NCBI RefSeq assembly: GCF_030409605.1
Contig: NZ_JAUFQG010000004.1
Span: forward strand, 1,986,501-2,050,500
Length of the DNA: 64,000 nt
Direction: 5' to 3'
Source of the DNA: Simiduia curdlanivorans
GTDB taxonomy: Bacteria; Pseudomonadota; Gammaproteobacteria; Pseudomonadales; Cellvibrionaceae
Both the position numbers and the translations under genes were made by a program. The notes under the pieces are model-generated. The model did no database searches, was not told the DNA's origin, and saw only the letters and a program-made list of their open reading frames with translations. Numbering within the stretch: position 1 is the stretch's first letter; every line of letters begins with the position of its first letter. This document shows, piece by piece, positions 25,669 through 34,846 of this stretch.

Positions 25669-26637
25669 CTATTGCTTCGTTTCTGCCTCGGTGAACATAC
25701 CGGCAAATAATGCGCTCGATAAATAGCGCTCGCCTGAGTCGGGCAGTATTACCACAATGGTTTTGCCCGCATTTTCTGGCTGTTCAGCCACTTTGATAGC
25801 CGCGGCTACGGCGGCGCCCGAGGAAATGCCCGCGAGTATACCCTCTTCCTTCATTAGTCTGTGTGCCATCGCGATGGCGTCTTCGTTACTCACGAGTGCT
25901 GTGGCGTCCACCAAGCTTAAGTCTAAGTTGTCCGGGATAAAGCCAGCGCCAATACCTTGGATTTTGTGTGGCGCTGGGGCGAGGGTTTGACCGGCTCTGG
26001 CTTGGCTAATCACTGGCGAACTGGTCGGCTCTACGGCGATAGATTGGATAGCCTTACCTTGGGTGTGTTTGATGTAGCGCGAGATGCCACTAATGGTTCC
26101 GCCGGTACCGACGCCAGCGACCAAAATGTCGATGTCTCCGTCAGTATCCTGCCAAATCTCCGGCCCAGTGGTGGCTTCATGAATGGCGGGGTTAGCGGGG
26201 TTGGAAAACTGCTGTGGTGCGAAGTGGGCTACCGTGTCGGCGGCAACAATCTCCGCAGCCTTCTCTATCGCGCCTTTCATGCCTTTTTCACCTGGTGTCA
26301 GTACCAGCTCCGCACCCAAGGCTTTAATGAGCTGGCGCCGCTCTAAGCTCATGGTGTTGGGCATAGTCAGAATAAGTTTGTAGCCTCTCGCGGCGCAGAC
26401 GTAGGCGAGGGCGATGCCGGTGTTGCCGCTGGTGGGTTCTACCACGGTCATGCCTGGTTTCAGTAGGCCCTGTTTTTCGGCCTCCCAAATCATGTTGGCG
26501 CCGATGCGGCACTTTACCGAGGCGGCAGGGTTGCGCGATTCTACTTTGGCCAAGATGTTATGGGGGCTCAGGTTATTGAGTTTAACTAGGGGGGTTTTGC
26601 CGATAGTTTGGGAGTTGTCTTGGTAAATATTCGACAT
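25669..26637 (-). CDS. cysK: Cysteine synthase A (O-acetylserine sulfhydrylase)
   Basis: 322 residues of fold-type II PLP enzyme. The PLP lysine is K42 in ASVKCRIG, the substrate loop TSGNTG is at 69-74 and the glycine loop GVGTGGTISG follows. It makes cysteine from O-acetylserine and sulfide. Length and the loop sequences favour CysK over CysM, though this is not decisive. Monocistronic with its own terminator. Confidence 0.93.
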   Translation of the reverse strand: MSNIYQDNSQTIGKTPLVKLNNLSPHNILAKVESRNPAASVKCRIGANMIWEAEKQGLLKPGMTVVEPTSGNTGIALAYVCAARGYKLILTMPNTMSLERRQLIKALGAELVLTPGEKGMKGAIEKAAEIVAADTVAHFAPQQFSNPANPAIHEATTGPEIWQDTDGDIDILVAGVGTGGTISGISRYIKHTQGKAIQSIAVEPTSSPVISQARAGQTLAPAPHKIQGIGAGFIPDNLDLSLVDATALVSNEDAIAMAHRLMKEEGILAGISSGAAVAAAIKVAEQPENAGKTIVVILPDSGERYLSSALFAGMFTEAETKQ

Positions 26638-26861
26638 TTTGACTGTCCTTGTATAGCGTGGATGGGGCTGCGTATTCAGTTGGTGGCTAATTTCTATATA
26701 TCATCACAGCATTATAACGACTATTTACATAGCGAATTCTTATTGGTTTATCAACCTAGCCTCAATAATACTGAGGCTGCACACGGTTGCTGCCGTCGAT
26801 AAATTCTCGGCTTAACTAAGCGCTCGGACGTGCAACCAAAATAATTATAGAAGGAGGCTTT

Positions 26862-27479
26862 ATGGCCCTGTTGGAGCACACTTTAGGTATTTTGCTTCAT
26901 CCCGATCAAGAGTGGAAAGCAATTCGAAACGAACGTCACTCATTTGCTCAGGTATTTTTTAGCCATGTGCCCATTTTGGCACTCATCCCGCCAGTGGCGG
27001 CATTTATCGGCGTCACCCAAGTAGGTTGGACCATTGGCGATGGCGATGTGGTGAAACTCACCGTTGAGTCCGCTTTGTCGCTGTGCATTATGACCTATAT
27101 TGCCTTGATGGTAGGCGTTTATGTACTGGGCGAATTTATTAATTGGATGGCGAAAACTTACGGCGTGACAGATTCTGCCGAGAAGCGCCACTACGAAGGT
27201 ACTGCCTTGGCCGTTTACATCACAACCCCGGTATTTCTGGCCGGTATAGCGGGTATCTACCCCGAGTTGTGGTTGAATGCGGTGGCGACTATCTTAGCCG
27301 GCTGTTATGCCGTTTATCTTGTCTATGAAGGCATCCCCATTCTGATGAATATCGATAAAGAGCGCGCATTTATGTACGCCACGTCGGTCGTGACTGTTGG
27401 GTTAGTGATGCTGGTGATTGTGCGCGTTGGCACAGTGATTGTTTGGGGCATGGGCATTGGTCCCGTTTACGTAGATTGA
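26862..27479 (+). CDS. YIP1 family inner-membrane protein
   Basis: 205 residues, with about five hydrophobic helices, preceded by AGAAGGAGG. The N-terminus LGILLHPDQEWKAIRNERHS is the hallmark opening of the bacterial YIP1/DUF1282 group, followed by VPILALIPPVAAFIG. Function in bacteria is unknown. It stands alone and ends at a strong bidirectional terminator. Confidence 0.8.
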   Translation: MALLEHTLGILLHPDQEWKAIRNERHSFAQVFFSHVPILALIPPVAAFIGVTQVGWTIGDGDVVKLTVESALSLCIMTYIALMVGVYVLGEFINWMAKTYGVTDSAEKRHYEGTALAVYITTPVFLAGIAGIYPELWLNAVATILAGCYAVYLVYEGIPILMNIDKERAFMYATSVVTVGLVMLVIVRVGTVIVWGMGIGPVYVD

Positions 27480-27503
27480 CCTAACTTTTTAAATGTTTCA
27501 GAC

Positions 27504-27535
27504 AAAAAATGCCCCGCAATTGCGGGGCATTTTTT
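27504..27535. terminator. Bidirectional terminator between YIP1 gene and ilvC
   Basis: A perfect palindrome: A-run, ATGCCCCGCA, ATTGCGGGGCAT, T-run. It can serve both convergent genes. Confidence 0.9.
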
Positions 27536-27542
27536 TAAGCTT

Positions 27543-27603
27543 GCTTACAGCTTACAGCTTACAGCTTACAGCTTACAGCTTACAGCTTACAGCTTACAGC
27601 TTA
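27543..27603. repeat. Heptamer tandem repeat array GCTTACA
   Basis: Eight perfect copies of GCTTACA and a partial ninth, directly after the terminator and 42 bp before the ilvC stop. No variation among units suggests recent expansion. It sits between convergent gene ends. Confidence 0.92.
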
Positions 27604-27644
27604 AGGCGCGTTCGCTGTGCTTTTCCTGTTTACTGTCCACTGCT

Positions 27645-28667
27645 TTAATTATTCTCAGAACGGTCGATGATCTTGTTGGCTTTGATCCAAGGCATCATCG
27701 CGCGCAGTTTGCTACCTACTTGCTCGATACCATGCTCGCTAGAAATACGACGCTTGGCTTTCATCACTGGATAACCGGCTTGGCATTCCAGAATGAAGTC
27801 GCGAACAAAGCGACCTTCTTGAATGTCGGTCAGTACGCGCTTCATTTCAGCTTTAGTTTCTGCGGTAATGATGCGTGGGCCAGTCGCGTAATCGCCATAT
27901 TCAGCTGTGTTGGAGATAGAGTAACGCATGTCGGCAATGCCGCCTTGGTACATCAGATCTACAATCAGTTTTAATTCGTGCAAACATTCGAAGTAAGCCA
28001 TTTCTGGCGCGTAGCCCGCTTCAACTAAGGTTTCGAAACCGGCTTCAACCAGTGCTGATGCGCCACCACAAAGCACAGCCTGCTCACCGAACAAATCGGT
28101 TTCAGTTTCTTCGCGGAAGTTAGTTTCGATAATACCTGAGCGGCCGCCGCCATTGGCTGAGGCGTAAGACAGCGCTGTGTCTTTCGCCTTGCCGGTTGCA
28201 TCTTGGTAAATCGCGATCAGGGTCGGAACACCGCCGCCTTCCATGTAAGTAGAGCGCACTGTGTGGCCAGGGCCCTTAGGCGCGATCATGATGACGTCGA
28301 CATCGGCCGGCGGCTGAATCAACTGAAAGTGGATGTTCAAGCCGTGGGCGAATGCCAATGCCGAGCCAGACTTCAAATGCGGCGCGATATCCTTTGCGTA
28401 GATCGCGGCTTGGTGCTCGTCTGGGCACAGAATCATGGTGACGTCGGCATCTTTTACCGCGTCGGCAATTTCAGCAACCTTGAGACCGGCTTTTTCAGCT
28501 TTTTTCCAGTTCGCCGAGCCTTTACGCAGAGCCACTACTACGTTGGCAACGCCTGAATCTTTTAAGTTTTGTGCGTGCGCGTGACCTTGTGAGCCGTAAC
28601 CCACGATGGCAACGTTTTTACCTTTGATGATAGAAAGGTCGCAATCTTTGTCGTAGTAAACTTGCAT
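27645..28667 (-). CDS. ilvC: Ketol-acid reductoisomerase (NADP+), class I
   Basis: 340 residues, the short class I form. Nucleotide-binding loop GYGSQGHAHA begins at residue 23; APKGPGHTVR and the metal-binding segments DLFGEQAVLCGG and ECLHELKLIVDLMYQGG are present. It rearranges and reduces acetolactate or acetohydroxybutyrate in valine and isoleucine synthesis. It lies 57 bp after ilvH in the ilvI-ilvH-ilvC order. Confidence 0.97.
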   Translation of the reverse strand: MQVYYDKDCDLSIIKGKNVAIVGYGSQGHAHAQNLKDSGVANVVVALRKGSANWKKAEKAGLKVAEIADAVKDADVTMILCPDEHQAAIYAKDIAPHLKSGSALAFAHGLNIHFQLIQPPADVDVIMIAPKGPGHTVRSTYMEGGGVPTLIAIYQDATGKAKDTALSYASANGGGRSGIIETNFREETETDLFGEQAVLCGGASALVEAGFETLVEAGYAPEMAYFECLHELKLIVDLMYQGGIADMRYSISNTAEYGDYATGPRIITAETKAEMKRVLTDIQEGRFVRDFILECQAGYPVMKAKRRISSEHGIEQVGSKLRAMMPWIKANKIIDRSENN

Positions 28668-28724
28668 GATTAAATCCTATGTTTTCTGTTGCAATAAATG
28701 GGTTCGAATAGGTAATGCTTGAGC

Positions 28725-29216
28725 CTAGAGGCTCAGTATTTTTTCGCCGCGCGCGATACCGGAAACGCCAGTGCGTACTACTTCCAGAATCGAACTATCA
28801 CCGACTGACTGCACAAATGCGTCTAGTTTGTCAGAGGTGCCGGCTACTTGAATGATGTAAACGCTGGGTGTTACATCGACTATTTGGCCTCGGAAAATGT
28901 CGACGCAGCGCTTAATTTCTTCGCGTTGACCGCCCACGGCCTTGACTTTGATGAGCATGAGCTCGCGCTCAATATGTGCACCTTCAGTCAGATCCACCAG
29001 TTTCACCACATCAATCAGCTTGTTGAGGTGTTTGGTGATTTGTTCAATTTTATGATCGTCGCCCAGCGTGGTTAGAGTTAACCGGCTGAGGGTGACATCC
29101 TCCGTGGGGGCGACAGTCAAGCTTTCGATATTGTAGCCACGCTGGGAGAAAAGGCCTACCACGCGCGACAGGGCGCCCGGTGCGTTTTCCATCAGTACAG
29201 AAATAATACGTCTCAT
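28725..29216 (-). CDS. ilvH: Acetolactate synthase small (regulatory) subunit
   Basis: 163 residues from ATG 29216, which overlaps the ilvI TAA by one base (TAATG); a longer reading of 9 codons upstream is not supported. The N-terminal ACT domain (MRRIISVLMENAPGALSRVV) binds valine for feedback inhibition. It raises activity of the large subunit IlvI encoded just upstream. Confidence 0.96.
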   Translation of the reverse strand: MRRIISVLMENAPGALSRVVGLFSQRGYNIESLTVAPTEDVTLSRLTLTTLGDDHKIEQITKHLNKLIDVVKLVDLTEGAHIERELMLIKVKAVGGQREEIKRCVDIFRGQIVDVTPSVYIIQVAGTSDKLDAFVQSVGDSSILEVVRTGVSGIARGEKILSL

Positions 29217-30949
29217 TATGTGCGCTCCGTTTTGCTGAGCCACATATCGCGCATGGTGCCCGGCGCAATTTGCATAGGGTAAACATGCTCAGTTGGGTCC
29301 ACATAAATGTCCATAAATACCACTCGATCGGTCATGGCAAAACAGGCTTTCATCTGTGCTTCAAGGTCTTCTTTTTTGTCCACTCTGATACCGACATGGC
29401 CGTAGGCCTCGGCAAGTTTTACGAAGTCGGGCAGCGAGTCCTCGTACAGAGATTCGGAGTAGCGACCGCTGTACTGCATGTCTTGCCATTGTTTCACCAT
29501 GCCCAAGGCTTGGTTATTTAAACAAATGATTTTTACCGGCAGTTTGTATTGGGTGCAGGCCGACAGTTCTTGGATGCACATTTGAATCGAACCTTCACCG
29601 GTAACACAGGCGACCACCGCATCGCGATGGGCCATTTGCACGCCCATGGCTGCCGGTAAACCAAAGCCCATGGTGCCTAAGCCGCCGGAGTTGATCCAGC
29701 GCCGGGGCTTATCGAAACCGTAATACTGAGCCGCGAACATTTGATGTTGGCCAACGTCCGAGGTGACATAGGCGTCGCCTTTTGTAATCTTGTGCAGCAT
29801 CTTAATCACGTCCTGCGGCATGATCATGTTGCTGTCGGTGTTGTAGCGCGACTGGGTATAAATACCGTGACGGGCGCGCCAGTCTTCAATTTGTTGCCAC
29901 CAATCGCCGAGCATTTTGGCGTCTGGCCGCTCTTTAATTTCGGTTAAAAGCCCGAGCATATCTTTCATGACGCTGGCCACCGAGCCCACAATCGGAATAT
30001 CTGCCGACACCGTTTTAGAGATAGACGCCGGGTCGATATCGATATGAATGATCTTCGCCTGTGGACAAAACTTGTTGGGCGTATTGGTAACCCGATCGTC
30101 AAAGCGCGCGCCCACGGCCAATATCACATCGGCGTGGTGCATAGCGGTATTGGCTTCAAAGGTGCCGTGCATGCCGAGCATGCCAAGCCACTGTTTGTCT
30201 GAAGCTGGAAAACCGCCGAGGCCCATTAAGGTATTGGTGACGGGAAAATTTAACTGCTTGGCAAATTTTGTCACCAGCTCCGAGGCGTTACCCTGAACGA
30301 CGCCACCGCCAGCGTAAATAACGGGTCGGCGCGCGGTCATCAGTAGTTGCACCGCTTTGCGAATTTGACCGCTGTGGCCCTTTTCGATTGGCGTATAAGA
30401 GCGCAGCTTGATCTTTTTCGGATAGCTGTACTCGTACTTGTCGTGCGGGTTGGTAATGTCTTTTGGCAAGTCGACAACCACCGGACCCGGGCGACCAGTC
30501 GAGGCAATGTAATAAGCCTTTTTTATGATCTCTGGAATATCGGCGGTATTTTTCACCAAAAAGCTGTGTTTAACGATGGGCCGCGATACACCCACCATGT
30601 CGGTTTCTTGGAAGGCGTCTTCGCCAATTTTATCGGACGGCACTTGACCTGAGATCACCACCATCGGGATTGAGTCCATATAGGCCGTGGCAATGCCAGT
30701 AATGGCATTGGTGGCACCAGGGCCTGAGGTCACCAACACGGTACCGACTTTGCCGGTAGAGCGCGCGTAGGCGTCGGCGGCGTGGGTAGCCGCTTGTTCG
30801 TGACGAACCAGTATGTGTTGGACTTTTTGCTGCCGGAAAATTGCGTCGTATATATGCAACGCAGAGCCGCCAGGATAGCCGAAAATATGTTCTACGCCTT
30901 CATCTTGCAAAGCGCGAATGAGCATGTCGCCGCCGGAAAGCAGTTCCAC
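29216..30949 (-). CDS. ilvI: Acetolactate synthase large (catalytic) subunit
   Basis: 577 residues, GTG start with AAGGGGA about eight bases upstream. Thiamine diphosphate enzyme: catalytic Glu E51 in VRHEQAATHAADAYA, FAD-domain in the middle and the ThDP/Mg motif beginning GEGSIQM. It condenses two pyruvates, or pyruvate with 2-oxobutyrate. First gene of ilvIHC, preceded by a long 404-bp region shared with the divergent DUF4124 gene. Confidence 0.97.
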   Translation of the reverse strand: MELLSGGDMLIRALQDEGVEHIFGYPGGSALHIYDAIFRQQKVQHILVRHEQAATHAADAYARSTGKVGTVLVTSGPGATNAITGIATAYMDSIPMVVISGQVPSDKIGEDAFQETDMVGVSRPIVKHSFLVKNTADIPEIIKKAYYIASTGRPGPVVVDLPKDITNPHDKYEYSYPKKIKLRSYTPIEKGHSGQIRKAVQLLMTARRPVIYAGGGVVQGNASELVTKFAKQLNFPVTNTLMGLGGFPASDKQWLGMLGMHGTFEANTAMHHADVILAVGARFDDRVTNTPNKFCPQAKIIHIDIDPASISKTVSADIPIVGSVASVMKDMLGLLTEIKERPDAKMLGDWWQQIEDWRARHGIYTQSRYNTDSNMIMPQDVIKMLHKITKGDAYVTSDVGQHQMFAAQYYGFDKPRRWINSGGLGTMGFGLPAAMGVQMAHRDAVVACVTGEGSIQMCIQELSACTQYKLPVKIICLNNQALGMVKQWQDMQYSGRYSESLYEDSLPDFVKLAEAYGHVGIRVDKKEDLEAQMKACFAMTDRVVFMDIYVDPTEHVYPMQIAPGTMRDMWLSKTERT

Positions 30950-31353
30950 CTTTATGTCCCCTTAAAGAATATGCATTAATCTACGCTAAATGCGCCTAAG
31001 GACACCTACCCATGCAGGTGCGCCCGATCTCAATGCTGAGTTAGCTTCGGATTAACCCGTTCCCTGCGCTTTTAACGCTCCGAGAACCGGACAAGATGGC
31101 GTCGGTGGACGCATCTTTGCAACTCTGGATGGTAAGGCGGGTGGTTGACCTGCCTGGGGTAGAAATGAACCGGGTTTACCGGTTGGTCTATAGCCATCTA
31201 GCGAATCGGTAATTCTGGCAATTTGGCAAGTAAAGTCAAGTACTTAGGTTAAAAAGTGGCAAACCTTCTGCAAGTTGGTCTATATGTGAGGTGCTTGGTA
31301 GGTTTTATTGCTACCAAGTAGTATAGTCTTATGCTGAACCACTAATCTGGAGT
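30950..31353. promoter_or_regulatory. Intergenic region between ilvI and the DUF4124 gene
   Basis: 404 bp that must hold the ilvIHC promoter and leader (minus strand). I see small hairpins AACCGG-GTTTA-CCGGTT at 31168-31184 and CACCTACC...AGGTG-like pairing at 31003-31020, but no T-run and no open frame rich in Ile, Val or Leu codons, so classical attenuation is not supported. TTGACT stands on the minus strand near 31233-31238 without a convincing -10. Confidence 0.4.
31294..31330 (+). promoter_or_regulatory. Candidate promoter with dyad operator upstream of DUF4124 gene
   Basis: CTTGGTAG (31294-31301) and CTACCAAG (31311-31318) form a perfect 8-bp dyad with a 9-nt centre. TTGGTA within the left arm and TAGTAT after the right arm are spaced 18 bp, so the dyad would span the -35 and spacer. 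Confidence 0.4.
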
Positions 31354-31365
31354 ATGGATTTCGCC

Positions 31366-31821
31366 ATGCGTAACTTGTTTCTGGCCACTATCGTCTTGGT
31401 TGGCGCTGTTTTTTCCGCACAATCTGATGCAAAAGAGTTTTATCGCTGGGTTGATGACGAGGGTGTGACCCATTACACCGTCACGGCGCCGAAGGATCGC
31501 CCCTCCACTTTGATTCGCACGCAAATAGGGGCTGGCAGCAAATCTAGCTCAGATGCAATTCCGGCAAGTCGAGTTTTACCTGGCGACGAGACGGGTTCTA
31601 CGCCCAAACCTCAAACCGCCGCAGCTGATAGACCCGCTGAGACAATGACAGCGTTAGACCCCCAACGCTGCAGCGTTGCGAGGGCTAATGTTGAAACTCT
31701 AAATAACCACGCGCGCATTAAAGTCACCGGTGCCGATGGCAGTATTCGCTATCTTACCGACGATGAATTGAATGAGAAGCGCGCTGAAGCCGAAGCGGCT
31801 ATTCGCGAAAGTTGCGAGTAG
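31366..31821 (+). CDS. DUF4124 domain-containing secreted protein
   Basis: 151 residues from ATG 31366; an ATG at 31354 is in frame but lies only one base after GGAG. The signal peptide (NLFLATIVLVGAVFSAQSDA) is followed at once by the DUF4124 pattern KEFYRWVDDEGVTHYT. The middle is Pro/Ser/Thr-rich; the C-terminal part holds two Cys (QRCSVARANV and ESCE at the end), possibly a disulfide. Function unknown; the family is common in the periplasm of gammaproteobacteria. Confidence 0.8.
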   Translation: MRNLFLATIVLVGAVFSAQSDAKEFYRWVDDEGVTHYTVTAPKDRPSTLIRTQIGAGSKSSSDAIPASRVLPGDETGSTPKPQTAAADRPAETMTALDPQRCSVARANVETLNNHARIKVTGADGSIRYLTDDELNEKRAEAEAAIRESCE

Positions 31822-31835
31822 CCCAGTCGACAAAG

Positions 31836-31869
31836 CAATAAAAAAGGCGCCGCGGCGCCTTTTTTATTG
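31836..31869. terminator. Bidirectional terminator between the DUF4124 gene and clpB
   Basis: A perfect palindrome CAATAAAAAAGGCGCCG...CGGCGCCTTTTTTATTG. The 271-bp repeat copy 2 begins at the very next base. Confidence 0.9.
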
Positions 31870-32140
31870 CTAGGGAACCTCTGAATAACTCTGGTACCGC
31901 TCTGCGTAGCCTGTAGCGGTCAGCCGAAAGGCGAGTTTCGCAGCTAATGGCCGTAGCCCTTAGCAAGAAGCTCAACGCAGCGGATGGTCGCTAAAGGCCG
32001 CGCCCTACGGGGCTTCCAGCAAATTCCGTGTGCGTTGTTGCGACTTCTCGACAGACCCCGGTATGCCTTCGAAGCCGCGCCTAGCCCACGAAATTTGCTG
32101 GAAGCCAGAGCGGCACCAGAGTTATTCAGAGGTTCCCTAG
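31870..32140. mobile_element. MITE-like 271-bp repeat element, copy 2
   Basis: Same length, ends and internal arms as copy 1 at 1224, with about 10 substitutions and no gaps. The outer inverted repeat is slightly better preserved here. CTAG flanks both sides. It fills the gap from the terminator to 3 bp from the clpB stop codon, so the clpB message must read through it before reaching the terminator. No coding capacity. Confidence 0.85.
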
Positions 32141-32143
32141 AGT

Positions 32144-34732
32144 TTACGCCGTGGTAAATACAATTCGGTCCATCTCCAAGCCCGCCTGTATCTTGTCGCC
32201 CGGCACAAATCGCCCCTCCAGAATCGCCTGAGCCAATGGGTTCTCAACGATGTGCTGGATGGCTCTCTTGAGCGGCCTTGCGCCGTACACTGGGTCGTAG
32301 CCGGCCTCCAATAGCTTGTCCATCACGGCCTGCGAAAGCTCCAGACTAAGCTCTCTTTCACTTAACCGGCGGCTGAGCAGTTTCAATTGCAATTCGGCAA
32401 TTCCCCTGATTTGTTCACGCCCTAAGGGGTGGAATACGACGGGCTCGTCAATGCGATTGACAAACTCGGGGCGAAAATGTTGCCCGACAACCTCCATCAC
32501 CGAGCGCTTAATCTCGTCGTAATTAGCTTCGCCAGCATCATTAGCACTGAGCTGCTGAATGCGGTCTGAACCTAAGTTTGAGGTCATGACAATCACGGTG
32601 TTGCGAAAATCTACGGTTCTGCCTTGGCCGTCGGTTAAGCGTCCATCGTCTAGCACTTGTAACAAAATGTTAAACACGTCGGGATGGGCTTTTTCTATTT
32701 CATCGAGTAAAAGCACCGAATAGGGTTTACGCCGTACGGCTTCGGTTAAGTAGCCGCCTTCTTCGTAGCCCACATAGCCCGGAGGTGCACCGATGAGTCT
32801 GGCGACCGAGTGTTTTTCCATAAACTCAGACATGTCGATGCGCACCATGGCGTCGGCAGTATCAAATAAAAATTCCGCCAAGGCTTTACACAATTCAGTT
32901 TTGCCAACACCAGTTGGTCCGAGAAACAAAAACGAGCCGTTTGGTCTATGAGGGTCTGATAAACCGGCGCGCGAGCGGCGTACCGCATTGGCGACGGCAA
33001 TGACGGCCTCGCTTTGGCCGATAACTTTTTTGTGCAGGGCCGGCTCCATTTGCAACAGTTTTTCTCTTTCGCCTTCCAGCATTTTCGACACGGGGATACC
33101 GGTCCATTTGGAAACCACTTCGGCAATTTCCTCTTCAGTGACCTTATTGCGCAGTAGATTCATCTCCATCATTTCCGCTTGACCGGCCATGTCGAGTTGT
33201 TTTTCCAGCTCGGGGATAATGCCGTACTGCAGCTCAGACATGCGTGCAAGGTCGCCGGCGCGGCGCGCCGATTCCATGTCTTGCCGCGCCTGCTCTAGGC
33301 TACTTTTAATATCCTGTGAGCCACTTAATGCGGCTTTTTCTGCGCGCCAAATTTCTTCCAGATCAGAAAACTCACGCTCGACTTTATCTATCTCGCCATC
33401 GAGCATCGAGAGCTGCTTCTTCGCACCTTCGGTTTCATCTTTTTTGACCGCTTCGCGCTCAATTTTTAGCTGTATCAAGCGGCGCTCTAGCTTGTCCATC
33501 ACCTCCGGCTTGGAGTCTATTTCCATGCGAATACGGCTCGCCGCTTCGTCGATCAAATCGATGGCTTTATCGGGCAATTGCCGATCGGTGATATAGCGTT
33601 GCGAAAGCTTTGCCGCGGCAATAATGGCCGAGTCGGTAATGTCGACGCCGTGGTGCACCTCGTAGCGCTCTTTCAGGCCGCGCAAGATAGCGATGGTGTC
33701 TTCTTCGCTCGGCTCGTCGACCAAAACTTTTTGGAAGCGGCGCTCGAGGGCCGCATCTTTTTCGATGTATTGACGGTATTCGTCTAGTGTGGTGGCGCCC
33801 ACGCAGTGCAATTCGCCCCGCGCTAGCGCTGGCTTTAACATATTGCCGGCATCGAGTGCGCCGTCGGCTTTGCCGGCGCCAACCATGGTGTGCAGTTCGT
33901 CGATAAAAAGAATAATTCTGCCTTCTTGTTTCGACAGTTCTTTGAGCAAATTCTTCAGTCGCTCTTCAAAGTCGCCGCGAAATTTTGCGCCCGCCAGCAG
34001 CGACCCTAGGTCGAGTGACAGCAGTCGTTTATTTTTCAGACCTTCCGGCACTTCGCCGTTGATAATGCGTTGGGCTAAGCCCTCGACAATGGCGGTTTTA
34101 CCTACGCCTGGTTCGCCGATAAGCACGGGGTTGTTTTTGGTGCGGCGCTGTAACACTTGAATAGTGCGGCGAATTTCGTCGTCGCGGCCAATCACCGGGT
34201 CGAGCTTGCCGGCCTCGGCGCGAGCGGTTAAATCGATGGTGTATTTTTCCAGTGCTTGGCGGTTTTCTTCCGCATCTTGGGTTTCAACTTTTTCGCCGCC
34301 GCGCACACTTTCTACGGCTGATTTTAACCGCTGCACGTTGCCGAACTGCGCCAACATTTTGGCCAGGTCGCTATTGCCTTCCTCCATGGCGGCCAACAAC
34401 AGCGTTTCGCTGGAGATAAATTTATCGCCAGATTTTTGTGCGTGTTTGTCGGCAAGGTTGAGCAGGCGACCGAGCTCCGGCGACATGTGCACATCGCCGT
34501 TGGGGTTTTGGATGCGGGCCAGTTGATCGAGTTTCTTGGCCAGCCCGTTGCGCAACCCAGTCACGTCAAACCCCGCTTGTGCCAGTAAAGGGCGCACGGT
34601 ACCGGCTTGTTGGTCGAGTAGGGCGAGCAACAAATGGCTGGGCTCTAGCTGCGGGTGATCGCGGCCAACGGCCAGCGACTGAGCATCGGACAACGCCATT
34701 TGCAATTGGTTAGTTAAACGATCAATTCGCAT
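32144..34732 (-). CDS. clpB: ATP-dependent disaggregase ClpB
   Basis: 862 residues, full length. N-terminal Clp-N repeat (1-145), first AAA+ with Walker A GEPGVGKT at 206-213, coiled-coil middle domain ~405-525, second AAA+ with Walker A GPTGVGKT at 605-612. It resolubilises aggregated proteins with DnaK. No sigma-32 promoter was convincingly identified in the 114 bp before it. rluD and pgeF lie upstream on the same strand. Confidence 0.97.
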   Translation of the reverse strand: MRIDRLTNQLQMALSDAQSLAVGRDHPQLEPSHLLLALLDQQAGTVRPLLAQAGFDVTGLRNGLAKKLDQLARIQNPNGDVHMSPELGRLLNLADKHAQKSGDKFISSETLLLAAMEEGNSDLAKMLAQFGNVQRLKSAVESVRGGEKVETQDAEENRQALEKYTIDLTARAEAGKLDPVIGRDDEIRRTIQVLQRRTKNNPVLIGEPGVGKTAIVEGLAQRIINGEVPEGLKNKRLLSLDLGSLLAGAKFRGDFEERLKNLLKELSKQEGRIILFIDELHTMVGAGKADGALDAGNMLKPALARGELHCVGATTLDEYRQYIEKDAALERRFQKVLVDEPSEEDTIAILRGLKERYEVHHGVDITDSAIIAAAKLSQRYITDRQLPDKAIDLIDEAASRIRMEIDSKPEVMDKLERRLIQLKIEREAVKKDETEGAKKQLSMLDGEIDKVEREFSDLEEIWRAEKAALSGSQDIKSSLEQARQDMESARRAGDLARMSELQYGIIPELEKQLDMAGQAEMMEMNLLRNKVTEEEIAEVVSKWTGIPVSKMLEGEREKLLQMEPALHKKVIGQSEAVIAVANAVRRSRAGLSDPHRPNGSFLFLGPTGVGKTELCKALAEFLFDTADAMVRIDMSEFMEKHSVARLIGAPPGYVGYEEGGYLTEAVRRKPYSVLLLDEIEKAHPDVFNILLQVLDDGRLTDGQGRTVDFRNTVIVMTSNLGSDRIQQLSANDAGEANYDEIKRSVMEVVGQHFRPEFVNRIDEPVVFHPLGREQIRGIAELQLKLLSRRLSERELSLELSQAVMDKLLEAGYDPVYGARPLKRAIQHIVENPLAQAILEGRFVPGDKIQAGLEMDRIVFTTA

Positions 34733-34846
34733 CTCAACACCTCTGTTTGTTTTGCTGCACAGGCAGCTGCGTTATTACAGAAGTAAGGGTAGCAGGGGGA
34801 AAATTCAAGCAGAGGAGCGCAAAACCCTGTGCCTGCTTGATGTAAA

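Noticed and set aside
25532..27603. Heptamer arrays as CRISPR arrays
   Set aside because: The units are 7 bp with no spacers and there are no cas genes; they are simple tandem repeats.
30950..31353. ilv attenuator with leader peptide
   Set aside because: Minus-strand frames here lack runs of Ile, Leu or Val codons and no terminator hairpin with a T-run precedes ilvI.
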